Below the pieces are notes generated by a model. The model was given only the letters and a program-made list of their open reading frames with translations, was not told the DNA's origin and ran no database searches. A DNA stretch of 40,457 nucleotides from CAYLHF01 sp964383365 (GTDB lineage Bacteria; Bacteroidota; Rhodothermia; Rhodothermales; UBA10348): NCBI GenBank assembly GCA_964383365.1, contig CAYLHF010000026.1:1-40457 (forward strand), in the 5' to 3' direction. A program made the translations under genes and the position numbers. Positions 9,073 to 17,074 of the stretch are shown piece after piece (position 1 is the first letter of the stretch; each line of letters begins with the position of its first letter).

Positions 9073-9098
9073 TCGAATTCCGAGTGTTCGGAGTTCGA
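9073..9098 (-). promoter_or_regulatory. Inverted repeat in the atpD 5' leader
   Basis: CGAATTCCGA (9074-9083) pairs with TCGGAGTTCG (9088-9097) around a GTGT loop with a single G-T wobble, and T9073-A9098 extends the stem to 11 pairs. It lies 72-97 bases before the atpD start on the minus strand. It could be an RNA hairpin in the leader or a DNA-binding operator. There is no U-run, so it is not a classical terminator. Confidence 0.4.
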
Positions 9099-9238
9099 TC
9101 TCTGAAGTGGCGCAAAAATAAGAACCACCCCTCCAAATACCGATTCTCGAACACGCTCAGGCAGTCCCTGGATCGCAAAGAAACGGGGAATTCGAGTCGA
9201 TTGATACAATGTTCACTTTTCAGTAATTGTGTGGGATT

Positions 9239-9253
9239 TGGCACGTTCGGAGC
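9239..9253 (+). promoter_or_regulatory. Possible sigma-54 promoter element (-24/-12)
   Basis: TGGCACG at 9239-9245 is a perfect -24 box, and GC at 9252-9253 gives the required GG-N10-GC spacing. The rest of the -12 box (GAGCG against TTGCA) is poor. A start of transcription near 9265 would leave a leader of about 60 bases before the protease ATG at 9327. A sigma-54 activator is encoded at 17067-18395, so the sigma factor system probably exists in this genome. Confidence 0.25.
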
Positions 9254-9326
9254 GAACCGGTAGAAAGCAAACCTGCCTCGTTCGTATGTTGTCCGTACCG
9301 ATTCTATCGATCTTAAGAGCAATGTC

Positions 9327-11921
9327 ATGTCTGCCATCGATCCGTACCGACTTCGCACCCGTTCATCGCATGTCTTGTCAGCCGTAGCAGCCCACGTGAT
9401 CGTCCTTGTATCGGTATGCATGTTGCCAGGTGTACTATTTGGACAGAGCCTCCCGACCATTGAAGAGGCCACCCGGGAGTACGTGAAGCACGACGGTTTT
9501 TTTCCCGTGTACTGGGATGCCGGTACAGGCAAGATCTGGTTGGAAATTCCGACCGATCGAAAGGATTTTCTTCTTGTTGCCTCACAACCCGCCGGACTCG
9601 GGTCCAACGATATTGGACTCGATCGAAATCAGTTGGGCGGAGAGCGCATCGTCCGATTCGAGCGAATCGGTTCACGGGTCTATCTCAAACAACCGAACCT
9701 GAGGTTCCGTGCAGATACCGACAACATGGCCGAGCGAAAGGCCGTAGAAGACGCCTTTGCTCCGAGCGTCGTGTGGGGATTCGACATTGCTGCCGAGAGT
9801 AGCGGCCGGATACTCGTCGACGCCACCGCGTTCGTCGTCCGAGACGCCCGAAATGCGGTGGCCACGCTCAAACGAAGCGGTCAGGGCTCGTTCCATGTAG
9901 ACCGGGATCGGAGCGCACCGTGGCCGTCGATGATCAAATCGTTTCCCCGCAACACGGAACTGGAAGCGCAACTCACGCTGGTCAGTACCGCACCCGGGCG
10001 CCACGTGCAGGAAGTCGCGGCCGAGGCATCAGCCATCACCCTTCGCGTCCGGCAGTCGCTCGTAGAACTTCCGCCCCCGGGATATACGCCCAGACGAGCC
10101 GACCCCCGGGCCGGATACTTCGGCCTCACATACGCGGACTATGCCTCTCCGATCGGAGAAGACCTGCGAAAACGGTTCATTGCCCGACATCGACTCGAAA
10201 AAAAGAACCCCGAATTGGTCCGGAGTGAGGCAGTCGAACCGATTGTCTACTACGTGGACAGGGGAACACCGGAGCCCGTAAAAAGCGCGCTGGTCGAGGG
10301 TGCCGGGTGGTGGAACGAAGCCTTCGAAGCCGCCGGTTTCATCGATGCGTTTCGTGTCGAGGTCTTACCCGATAGTGCCGATCCCATGGATGTCCGGTAC
10401 AATATGATCAACTGGGTACACCGCTCAACCAGGGGATGGAGTTACGGATCCTCCGTGACCGATCCGCGAACGGGAGAAATCATCAAGGGACACGTACTAC
10501 TCGGATCTCTTCGGGTGCGACAGGACTATCTGATCGCCGAAGGACTGCTCTCACCCTATTCAAACCCGAATGAAGCGGTACCCGAACCCGATCCCATGCT
10601 GCAGATGGCCCTGGCCCGTATTCGACAACTGGCAGCCCATGAGGTCGGCCATACGCTCGGACTGCAACATAATTTTGCGGCATCCCTGAACAACCGGGCC
10701 TCCGTGATGGATTATCCGGCACCACTGGCAACGCTGGATGAGAATGGAGATATAGACATCTCTTCGGCGTACGATGTTGGAATCGGCGAATGGGACAAGA
10801 TTACGATCCGGTATGGATACACCCAATTTGCCGACTCCGTGAACGAAAACCAGGCGCTCGATGCGATGATCGACGCGTATATAGACGCCGGAAAGTACTT
10901 CCTCACCGACTCGGATGCGCGTCCACCGGGAGCGGCAGAGCCCGGAGCCAATCTATGGGATAACGGCACCCATCCCGTGGCTAACCTTGAGCGAGAAATG
11001 AGCGTCAGGCGGACAGCGCTCGAACGATTTGGACTCTCCAGCATCAGAATGAATCGACCCGTCGCCACGCTGGAAGAAGTACTCGTTCCCCTGTATCTCC
11101 ACCACCGATATCAGATCGATGCAACGGTCAAGATGGTCGGAGGCGTCCATTATTCATATGCGGTGCGTGGAGACCGATTACCCCTTCCGCGGGCCGTCCC
11201 GGGAAAAGCACAGTTGCTGGCTTTACACGCCCTTCTGATGACGATCCAACCCGACGCCCTGGCTCTTCCGAAACAGCTTCGAACCGGAATACCCCCCCGA
11301 CCTCCCGGCTTTGGACAGCACAGAGAGCTCTTTGAAGGGTATACCGGGCTTATTTTCGACCCGTATGCCCCCGCTGAAGTCGTTTCCTCACAGGTGCTCG
11401 GACTCCTGATTCATCCGGAGCGAGCTTCCAGGCTGGTCAATCAACATGATTTCGAGCGCCAGTTACCGGGACTCAGCCGGGTCCTTACGGAAGTATCCAG
11501 GAGTGTATGGGAGGAGCGAATCGAAAAAGATCCCTACAAGGCCGAATTACAACGAATCGTGCAGCGGGTCTGGACGGATGTCTTACTCTCAAGAGCAGCG
11601 TCATCGTCCATTTCGCCCGCCGCTCGTGCACGGATTATACAACATCTGAAGGAGATCGAAGTCTGGCTGGACGAAAATCCCGGGGACGACTCCGATCATG
11701 AAACGCTCGCTCATCGTGCAACCCTTTACGACGATATTGATCGGTACGTATTTCGTCCGTTCCAGGTCGAGGAAAAGCACCCTGCGACGACTACGCCGCC
11801 CGGGTCACCCATCGGCAGTACGACACCGGGTTGGACGCGTCGACAGACCCGTCGAGAGTCCATCTGGGCCGACTGGATGGACCGGAGCCGGATCTGCGCG
11901 GTATCGGACGAGGGATTTTAG
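9327..11921 (+). CDS. Secreted zinc-dependent metalloprotease (DUF5117/DUF4953-type)
   Basis: A large (864 residues) exported metzincin-like protease. The first 38 or so residues form an uncleaved-looking or long signal segment (AAHVIVLVSVCMLPGVLFGQS). A DUF5117-like middle region follows (EYVKHDGFFPVYWDAGTGKIWLEI and later, with DRNQLG and GSRVYL). The catalytic zinc motif HEVGHTLGLQH is at residues 438-448 (HExxHxxGxxH), and the Met-turn candidate SVMDYPAP follows. The C-terminus up to PPGSPIG is family-like; after it the last 35 or so residues become Arg/Trp rich, while another frame there reads as ordinary protein, so a late frameshift is possible. Role: extracellular or periplasmic protein degradation (family inference). 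Divergent from atpD. Confidence 0.87.
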   Translation: MSAIDPYRLRTRSSHVLSAVAAHVIVLVSVCMLPGVLFGQSLPTIEEATREYVKHDGFFPVYWDAGTGKIWLEIPTDRKDFLLVASQPAGLGSNDIGLDRNQLGGERIVRFERIGSRVYLKQPNLRFRADTDNMAERKAVEDAFAPSVVWGFDIAAESSGRILVDATAFVVRDARNAVATLKRSGQGSFHVDRDRSAPWPSMIKSFPRNTELEAQLTLVSTAPGRHVQEVAAEASAITLRVRQSLVELPPPGYTPRRADPRAGYFGLTYADYASPIGEDLRKRFIARHRLEKKNPELVRSEAVEPIVYYVDRGTPEPVKSALVEGAGWWNEAFEAAGFIDAFRVEVLPDSADPMDVRYNMINWVHRSTRGWSYGSSVTDPRTGEIIKGHVLLGSLRVRQDYLIAEGLLSPYSNPNEAVPEPDPMLQMALARIRQLAAHEVGHTLGLQHNFAASLNNRASVMDYPAPLATLDENGDIDISSAYDVGIGEWDKITIRYGYTQFADSVNENQALDAMIDAYIDAGKYFLTDSDARPPGAAEPGANLWDNGTHPVANLEREMSVRRTALERFGLSSIRMNRPVATLEEVLVPLYLHHRYQIDATVKMVGGVHYSYAVRGDRLPLPRAVPGKAQLLALHALLMTIQPDALALPKQLRTGIPPRPPGFGQHRELFEGYTGLIFDPYAPAEVVSSQVLGLLIHPERASRLVNQHDFERQLPGLSRVLTEVSRSVWEERIEKDPYKAELQRIVQRVWTDVLLSRAASSSISPAARARIIQHLKEIEVWLDENPGDDSDHETLAHRATLYDDIDRYVFRPFQVEEKHPATTTPPGSPIGSTTPGWTRRQTRRESIWADWMDRSRICAVSDEGF

Positions 11922-11987
11922 ATTCGATTTACAGCCCCGGTTCCCGGTGGCGGCAGCTTCAGTAACGTTCGCACTACGCGAGAGTGG

Positions 11988-13049
11988 TTACTCGACGGGC
12001 GCACCATCTCCCTGAAAATGGTCGAATCCTTCTGCTCCAAGTGGAATACGACCTTCCTCTGAACTGTATGCGTTTATTCCGGACGCGGATTCTTCGATCG
12101 TTCCGATCACCGAACAGAGTCCTTCTCGCTCCAGTTCGCGTGCCTCCTCGGGAGAGATAGTAAACAGCAGTTCGTAGTCTTCTCCACCGAAGAAGGCATA
12201 ACTGTCCACTTCGTCGAGAAGTTGATCGGCGACCGCCCGCGTCTCGGGGTCAAAGGGTAATGCAGCGAGATAAACAGTTGCCCCGACGTCACTCTGCTGA
12301 CAGATATGATGTATTTCTGACGCCAGCCCGTCGGAGATATCGATCATCGAGGATGGTTTCATCCCCAACTCGGCGATTCTGTCGACAAAATCGAGTCGGG
12401 CAGTCGGCGTTAACTGCCGGTCGATGACGTACCGGTAGGCACCCAGATCGGGTTCGTATGCGGCTCCGAGCTCTTCGAGCTCTCGCCGCTGGTCCAGCAG
12501 GATCTTGAGCCCGGCGAAGGCACCTCCCAGGTCACCCGTCACACAGAGCGCATCGCCAATCGTTGCGCCCCGACGAAAAACGACCCGTTCAGGCGCGACT
12601 TCACCCGTCATGGCTATCGAAAGGTACAGGGCATGAGCCGACGTCGTATCTCCCCCAACCAGTTGGACTCCGTATCGGGCACACGCGGTCTCCATGCCAT
12701 CGTAAAGACTTTCGAGCATTTCGACAGACATGTTGTGCGGAAGACCCAGCGTCACCGTTGCGACGCGAGGGCGGGCATTCATCGCTGCGATATCCGAGAC
12801 GTTTACCGATATGGCCTTGGCACCGAGATAGGACATGGGCACAAACGTCCGATCGAAGTGAACGCCGTCCATCAGCGCGTCCGTAGTAATTACCTGAAGC
12901 AACCCTTCGCTGGCCGAAAAAAGTGCCGCATCGTCCCCGATTCCGCAGATTACCCGGCTGTCGGATACTGATTGGTCCAGGCGGGCTCTCATCCGATCAA
13001 TGAGGTTAAATTCGCCCAATCCTGAGAGGGGTGTGTATGACTGATCCAT
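11988..13049 (-). CDS. thiL: Thiamine-monophosphate kinase
   Basis: ThiL phosphorylates thiamine monophosphate with ATP to thiamine diphosphate, the last step of cofactor synthesis. The protein (353 residues) opens with the family hallmark GEFNLIDRMRARL. It carries VICGIGDDAALF (metal and substrate binding), TTDALMDGVHFDR, KAISVNVSDIAAMNARPR, LVGGDTTSA, SDGLASEIHHIC and FFGGEDYELLFT, all diagnostic of the AIR-synthase-like ThiL fold. It is last in the minus-strand run that starts at miaB, 81 bases after anmK, and a 15-base tandem repeat abuts its start codon. No thiamine riboswitch was recognised upstream. Confidence 0.96.
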   Translation of the reverse strand: MDQSYTPLSGLGEFNLIDRMRARLDQSVSDSRVICGIGDDAALFSASEGLLQVITTDALMDGVHFDRTFVPMSYLGAKAISVNVSDIAAMNARPRVATVTLGLPHNMSVEMLESLYDGMETACARYGVQLVGGDTTSAHALYLSIAMTGEVAPERVVFRRGATIGDALCVTGDLGGAFAGLKILLDQRRELEELGAAYEPDLGAYRYVIDRQLTPTARLDFVDRIAELGMKPSSMIDISDGLASEIHHICQQSDVGATVYLAALPFDPETRAVADQLLDEVDSYAFFGGEDYELLFTISPEEARELEREGLCSVIGTIEESASGINAYSSEEGRIPLGAEGFDHFQGDGAPVE

Positions 13050-13050
13050 T

Positions 13051-13090
13051 GTATGTTTTTCCAGGGTATGTATTTCCAGGGTATGTTCAG
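13051..13090. repeat. 15-base tandem repeat abutting the thiL start
   Basis: Two near-identical 15-base units, GTATGTTTTTCCAGG (13051-13065) and GTATGTATTTCCAGG (13066-13080), differ at one base and are followed by a partial third copy (GTATGTTCAG). They fill the region immediately upstream of the thiL ATG (13049, minus strand) and so could alter ribosome access. On the coding strand each unit contains CTGGAAA, the closest thing to a Shine-Dalgarno sequence there. Confidence 0.75.
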
Positions 13091-13130
13091 ACCTTGTTGA
13101 AGCCGACCGCGAACGACTGAATCCTGTTTT

Positions 13131-14315
13131 TTATCCCGGTACACAAATTTTTCCCAGAATCGTCGAACGTGAGGCCCCCGTCGCCGACGGTACATTTGCC
13201 GGGATCCCTTGGAGACATTCGTGGGCCAGGACGGCAAAACAGATGGCTTCCCGCCAGTCCGGAGGAATACCGTGTTTCTCCGTCGACTCGACCGGAATGG
13301 ATCCGAATCCGGCAACGAGTCCTCGCATGATGACCGGATTATGGAGCCCGCCGCCAGCTACGATGACGCGGTCGATACGATGGGGTACAAACGCTTTCCA
13401 TGCCCCCAGGATCGTTCGGACCGTCATTTCTGTCGCTGTCGCGATCATGTCCTCGTTCCTCAGCCCGCGCTGAACGGCCATTCTGATGATGGCATCGGTG
13501 TATCTCGTCGAAAAGAGCTCACGTCCCGTAGACTTGGGTGGTTTTCTGCTGAAATAAGATTCTGCCAGCAGGTTGTCGAGCAGGCTCTCGTCGACTCTCC
13601 CTTTCTCGGCAATCCTGCCATCCGTGTCTGCTGCCCGATTGAATAATCGCGTCGAGAGTTCATCGACAACCATGTTCGCCGGTCCCGTATCGAATGCAAT
13701 AACATCCGACAATGTACCCCCTGCTGCCAGGACGGTGAGATTCGCTATTCCCCCCAGATTCAGGAGGAGACGTCCTTCGGTTTCTGACGAAAAACAGACA
13801 TAATCGGTGTATGGAACGAGTGGCGCCCCCTGACCGCCCAGAGCCATGTCGGCCTGCCGGAAATCTCCCACGACCGGCCTTCCGAGCAGGTTCGCGAGAA
13901 TCGACGGATCACCAATCTGCAACGTTCCGTTGACTCTGTAACCGGCCAACTCGACCGTATCCGGTTGATGATAGACGGTCTGACCATGAATCCCGACGGC
14001 ATCAATTTCGTCGATGCTAATTCCGACGTCCCTCAGCGTGGTATGGACGGCTTCCGCATACATACGCGGAAGTAGCGAATTGAGGAGGGTCAGATCTCGA
14101 ACATTCGACGTTCCAGGATCCGAGCTGGCGAGAATAACCGAACGTATGTCATTCGGAATCGGGGACACTCCCGTACCAAGGACCTCGACCGATATCTCCT
14201 TCCCGGTCCCCGTGAGATGGACAACGGCTACGTCTACGGCATCCAGCGACGTTCCTGACATCACACCAACGACCGTGCGGGACGTCGACTCAAATACGGA
14301 TCGATGATCATGCAT
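13131..14315 (-). CDS. anmK: Anhydro-N-acetylmuramic acid kinase
   Basis: AnmK cleaves and phosphorylates 1,6-anhydro-MurNAc to MurNAc-6-phosphate, recovering peptidoglycan fragments. Diagnostic segments are VGVMSGTSLDAVDVA near the N-terminus, GIHGQTVYH, LQIGDPSILA, VVGDFRQADMALGGQGAPL, LLLNLGGIANLT, AFDTGPANMV and the C-terminal IVAGGGLHNPVIM. I chose the ATG at 14315 (394 residues) because family members have only a few residues before the VGVMSGTS strand; an earlier ATG at 14366 adds 17 residues and cannot be excluded. It sits between a TPR gene and thiL in the long minus-strand run. The neighbouring lptE and glycosyltransferase genes give an envelope context. Confidence 0.95.
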   Translation of the reverse strand: MHDHRSVFESTSRTVVGVMSGTSLDAVDVAVVHLTGTGKEISVEVLGTGVSPIPNDIRSVILASSDPGTSNVRDLTLLNSLLPRMYAEAVHTTLRDVGISIDEIDAVGIHGQTVYHQPDTVELAGYRVNGTLQIGDPSILANLLGRPVVGDFRQADMALGGQGAPLVPYTDYVCFSSETEGRLLLNLGGIANLTVLAAGGTLSDVIAFDTGPANMVVDELSTRLFNRAADTDGRIAEKGRVDESLLDNLLAESYFSRKPPKSTGRELFSTRYTDAIIRMAVQRGLRNEDMIATATEMTVRTILGAWKAFVPHRIDRVIVAGGGLHNPVIMRGLVAGFGSIPVESTEKHGIPPDWREAICFAVLAHECLQGIPANVPSATGASRSTILGKICVPG

Positions 14316-14384
14316 CTTGGTTTGCCGTGTATCGACCGGGGTGCCCTCCTGATTTTTCGAGAGCATTACCCGTGTGGTTGCGAG

Positions 14385-14945
14385 CTACTCCAGACCCGCA
14401 GCTCGCTTCTGCATCTGCTGCGCCTTCTGCTGGAATTCGTCGGTACGCTCGGGATTCTGTTCGGCCAGTTTCTCATAGACCCTTCCCGCTTCCTGAAAAT
14501 AGCGTTGGGCGGCGTAGATCCTGGCCAATGTTTCGGATACCACATCCTCGATTTCGGTTTCAAGTTCATCAGCAGGTATGGCCTTTACGTCAGGATCCGG
14601 AATAATTTTAGCCGATTCCAACTCCACAATGAGCGCGTCCAGATCCTCGAATTCCGGGAGCTTGGGGGCTGCTTTCGACTCTGCCGGTTTGAGGTGAATC
14701 CGTTTCAAGACCCGGAGCATTCCGTCGGAGACCGCAGGACTGGACGGCATCAGGGCACACGCATCCTGCCAGATCCTGAGGGCTTCCTCGTCATCACCAT
14801 CTACTTCAGATAGATTGGCGAGAAGAATATACGGGGCGACGCGCGCAGGCATCATGGAGATCATCTTTTCCAACAATCCCCTGGCCTTTGCCGTCTGACC
14901 CTGTTCGATCAGACTCGCGGCAAATCGCAAATCCGGTAATGACAT
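14385..14945 (-). CDS. TPR-like repeat protein
   Basis: A 186-residue soluble protein without a signal peptide, built from helical TPR-like hairpins. The first repeat is around SLIEQGQTAKARGLLEKMI, the second around ILLANLSEVDGDDEEALRIW, and the last around ARIYAAQRYFQEAGRVYEKL. Between them is a Pro/Glu-rich acidic linker of about 60 residues (91-150). The tail QQKAQQMQKRAAG is Gln/Ala/Lys rich and could be a coiled coil. It presumably acts as a protein-protein scaffold; its partner is unknown. Its place between a glycosyltransferase and anmK, downstream of lptE, suggests an envelope-related role (inference only). Confidence 0.8.
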   Translation of the reverse strand: MSLPDLRFAASLIEQGQTAKARGLLEKMISMMPARVAPYILLANLSEVDGDDEEALRIWQDACALMPSSPAVSDGMLRVLKRIHLKPAESKAAPKLPEFEDLDALIVELESAKIIPDPDVKAIPADELETEIEDVVSETLARIYAAQRYFQEAGRVYEKLAEQNPERTDEFQQKAQQMQKRAAGLE

Positions 14946-14989
14946 GTACGTCTGTTTCCGTGAAAACGCAGCTCGATGCTGACCCGAAT

Positions 14990-16513
14990 CTACATCACAC
15001 GACCGTCGTCTGGCAAACGCCGGTAGTGATCTGTAGCCAGACGGTTCTGTCCAATGCTATAAATGGCCACCAGCAGGAACCCCGCTGAGAACATGAACTG
15101 GAACGGAACAGCTGCCCACGCTCCTATGGACAATGTATAGACCAGCCCGGCGAGGGAGTATACCCCCAGTACCAGCTCGGCATAGGCCACTGGCGGGATT
15201 TTGGTCTCAGAGTACCTGGACTGCCACCAGGCTGGACCCGTAGCAGATGATTCGAGAGCAAATTTCGGAGTTCTGACGAACGGTGTCGACCGCCCGAAAA
15301 GAACAGCCGCAATAGCCCGTACGTTGCTAATGGACATACCGATACTTCCCGCCATGAAAATCGGGAAGATCCTGAGTCGGATTCCCCAGTCGGCGTAGAG
15401 ATATTTCTGGGAAAAAACCTGAGCCAGGAAAAATCCAGCGAAACCCAGGAGTCCCAGGGACAGCAGTGCGAAGAACCATTCACCCGGGCCTACACTCGTC
15501 TGTTGAAAAAAGACCAATGGAGCGTGAAATATCGCAGCGAGGACAACGAATGGAAATACAAGATTAGCCGTCAGATGGACCGTTCCCTCCCATTTGACCC
15601 GGAGTCGGACATCTGACTTCCAGAGCGGTCCCAACAACTTCCTGGCTGTCTGCAGCGCGCCTTTTGTCCATCGGTACTGCTGATCCCTGAATGCGTTGAT
15701 GGCGACCGGCAATTCAGCCGGGACTTCCACATCGGGGCGATAGACGCATTCCCAACCCTTTATCTGCGCCCTGTAGCTTAGATCAAAATCTTCCGTGAGT
15801 GTATCGGCGGTCCACCCGCCCGCATCTCGTATGCACGTTGTTCTCCACATCCCTGCCGTCCCGTTGAAGTTGATGAAGCAACCCGTCAGGTTCCGGACTC
15901 GCTGCTCGAGAGTGAAATGCGTATCGAGTCCGAAGGCCTGTATTCGAGTCAGGAGGGAATGATCGGGATTGATATGACCCCATCTCGCCTGGACCATACC
16001 TACTTTCTGATCTTCGAATTCGGGCACCAGCTGTTCCAGAAAATCATCATTCGGCACAAAATCTGCATCAAAAAGTGCAATCAGCTCTCCCTTCGCCACT
16101 GCCAGGCCGTCCCGGAGCGCACCCGCCTTGAATCCGTCCCGGTGCGTACGGTGCAGGTGAACTGCCGTCCAGCCATCCTCCTTAAGCGAGGAGACCATTC
16201 GGGCAGCCACGGCGGTCGTCTCGTCGGTGGAATCATCCAGGATCTGAAGTTCCAACCGTTCGCGCGGATATCGCAGTCGGGTACAGGCACCGATCAATCG
16301 ACTCACGACGAGTACTTCGTTAAAAACAGGCAGCTGAATCGTAACAAACGGCAGTTCCTGAACAGCCCGAATTCCGGAATGGTTTGCCCCTGATAGCCCG
16401 GGAACAAGAACCTCGTGTCTAGTATGCGCAATCGATAAGATGAGCAGATTGACCCCGTACACCAAGAGTACGAGCATCGAGATTGCATAGACGATTGATA
16501 CCAGTGAGATCAA
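14990..16513 (-). CDS. Membrane family-2 glycosyltransferase (cellulose/mannan synthase-like)
   Basis: A processive-type GT2 enzyme in the inner membrane that would transfer sugars from a nucleotide sugar. One N-terminal helix (MISLVSIVYAISMLVLLVYG) precedes a catalytic domain. That domain contains LQILDDSTDETT (nucleotide), ALFDADFVP (DxD metal site), TEDFDLSYR (catalytic base) and QQYRW (the Q/RxxRW motif of cellulose, mannan and hyaluronan synthases). Four to five C-terminal helices follow from about residue 320. At 507 residues it resembles bacterial cellulose-synthase-like and glucomannan synthase-like enzymes; the product is unknown. The start codon is TTG. It follows lptE by 33 bases, so it is probably in the same transcript. 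Confidence 0.88.
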   Translation of the reverse strand: MISLVSIVYAISMLVLLVYGVNLLILSIAHTRHEVLVPGLSGANHSGIRAVQELPFVTIQLPVFNEVLVVSRLIGACTRLRYPRERLELQILDDSTDETTAVAARMVSSLKEDGWTAVHLHRTHRDGFKAGALRDGLAVAKGELIALFDADFVPNDDFLEQLVPEFEDQKVGMVQARWGHINPDHSLLTRIQAFGLDTHFTLEQRVRNLTGCFINFNGTAGMWRTTCIRDAGGWTADTLTEDFDLSYRAQIKGWECVYRPDVEVPAELPVAINAFRDQQYRWTKGALQTARKLLGPLWKSDVRLRVKWEGTVHLTANLVFPFVVLAAIFHAPLVFFQQTSVGPGEWFFALLSLGLLGFAGFFLAQVFSQKYLYADWGIRLRIFPIFMAGSIGMSISNVRAIAAVLFGRSTPFVRTPKFALESSATGPAWWQSRYSETKIPPVAYAELVLGVYSLAGLVYTLSIGAWAAVPFQFMFSAGFLLVAIYSIGQNRLATDHYRRLPDDGRVM

Positions 16514-16546
16514 TGTCCTGGAATTCTGGGGCGCCGATTGTCTCGA

Positions 16547-17074
16547 CTACCAGTTTGACGTCGCCGCCGTAAAGATATCATCGGCAATTTTAGACAGAGC
16601 CGTCGAAGCCGCCGCCGCTTCACTCGAGGGATCGAGCGGATCATACTCTTCAAAACCCGAAAAAGACTGCTCCAACAACGACTGGTTCGTTACCTGATCC
16701 GTATATGTTACCGAGACGGTAATCGTTACACGGTTCCGGGTCGCCCGCTCGTTTCCACTCACTGATGTCGGTGCATTGATATACCGGCTGATGGATGCAA
16801 CAAGAAGAGCATCGGCTTGATCAGCATCCGGTGACAGGGAAAGTCGCGTCTGTCGGACGAATCGATCGATGAGAAGCTGAGTCATTTCCTCATCAAGCCC
16901 TGAAATCGTACTCAGACTGTTATCATCTACCAGTGGTACGGCGACCGTACCCAGGTGTTCGGGTATCGTGGCACCCGTAAAACTGTAGTATCCACAGGAC
17001 GAAAAAGAAAGCCCGACCAGCACGACAAACGCGTACGCAGCGAACTGATTATCAAAGGAAACCATCCTATTCAT
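16547..17074 (-). CDS. lptE: LPS-assembly lipoprotein LptE
   Basis: LptE plugs the LptD barrel and helps place lipopolysaccharide in the outer leaflet of the outer membrane. The 175-residue protein has a signal peptide ending in the lipobox-like FSSC followed by GYYSFTGATIPEHLGTVAVP, the typical LptE N-terminus. The segment FVRQTRLSLSPDADQADALLVASI is the usual second conserved region. The start overlaps the end of the sigma-54 activator gene by eight bases; a second ATG at 17065 would remove the overlap. The order sigma-54 activator - lptE downstream of miaB is a recurring arrangement in Bacteroidota (recalled, not searched). Confidence 0.85.
   Translation of the reverse strand: MNRMVSFDNQFAAYAFVVLVGLSFSSCGYYSFTGATIPEHLGTVAVPLVDDNSLSTISGLDEEMTQLLIDRFVRQTRLSLSPDADQADALLVASISRYINAPTSVSGNERATRNRVTITVSVTYTDQVTNQSLLEQSFSGFEEYDPLDPSSEAAAASTALSKIADDIFTAATSNW

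Larger units (their letters stand above)
9002..9326. other. 325-base divergent intergenic region, atpDC / zinc protease
   Basis: The only gene-free stretch above 300 bases. It must hold promoters for the atpD-atpC unit (minus) and the zinc protease gene (plus). I see a strong imperfect inverted repeat near 9073-9098 and a sigma-54-like -24/-12 element at 9239-9253, both listed separately. The open frames crossing it (including the upstream extension of the atpD frame) lack coding character. Confidence 0.6.

Noticed and set aside
9002..9607. N-terminal extension of the atpD frame by about 200 residues
   Set aside because: The ATG at 9001 begins exactly where F1 beta subunits start; the upstream part lacks any family resemblance and overlaps the divergent promoter region and the zinc protease gene.
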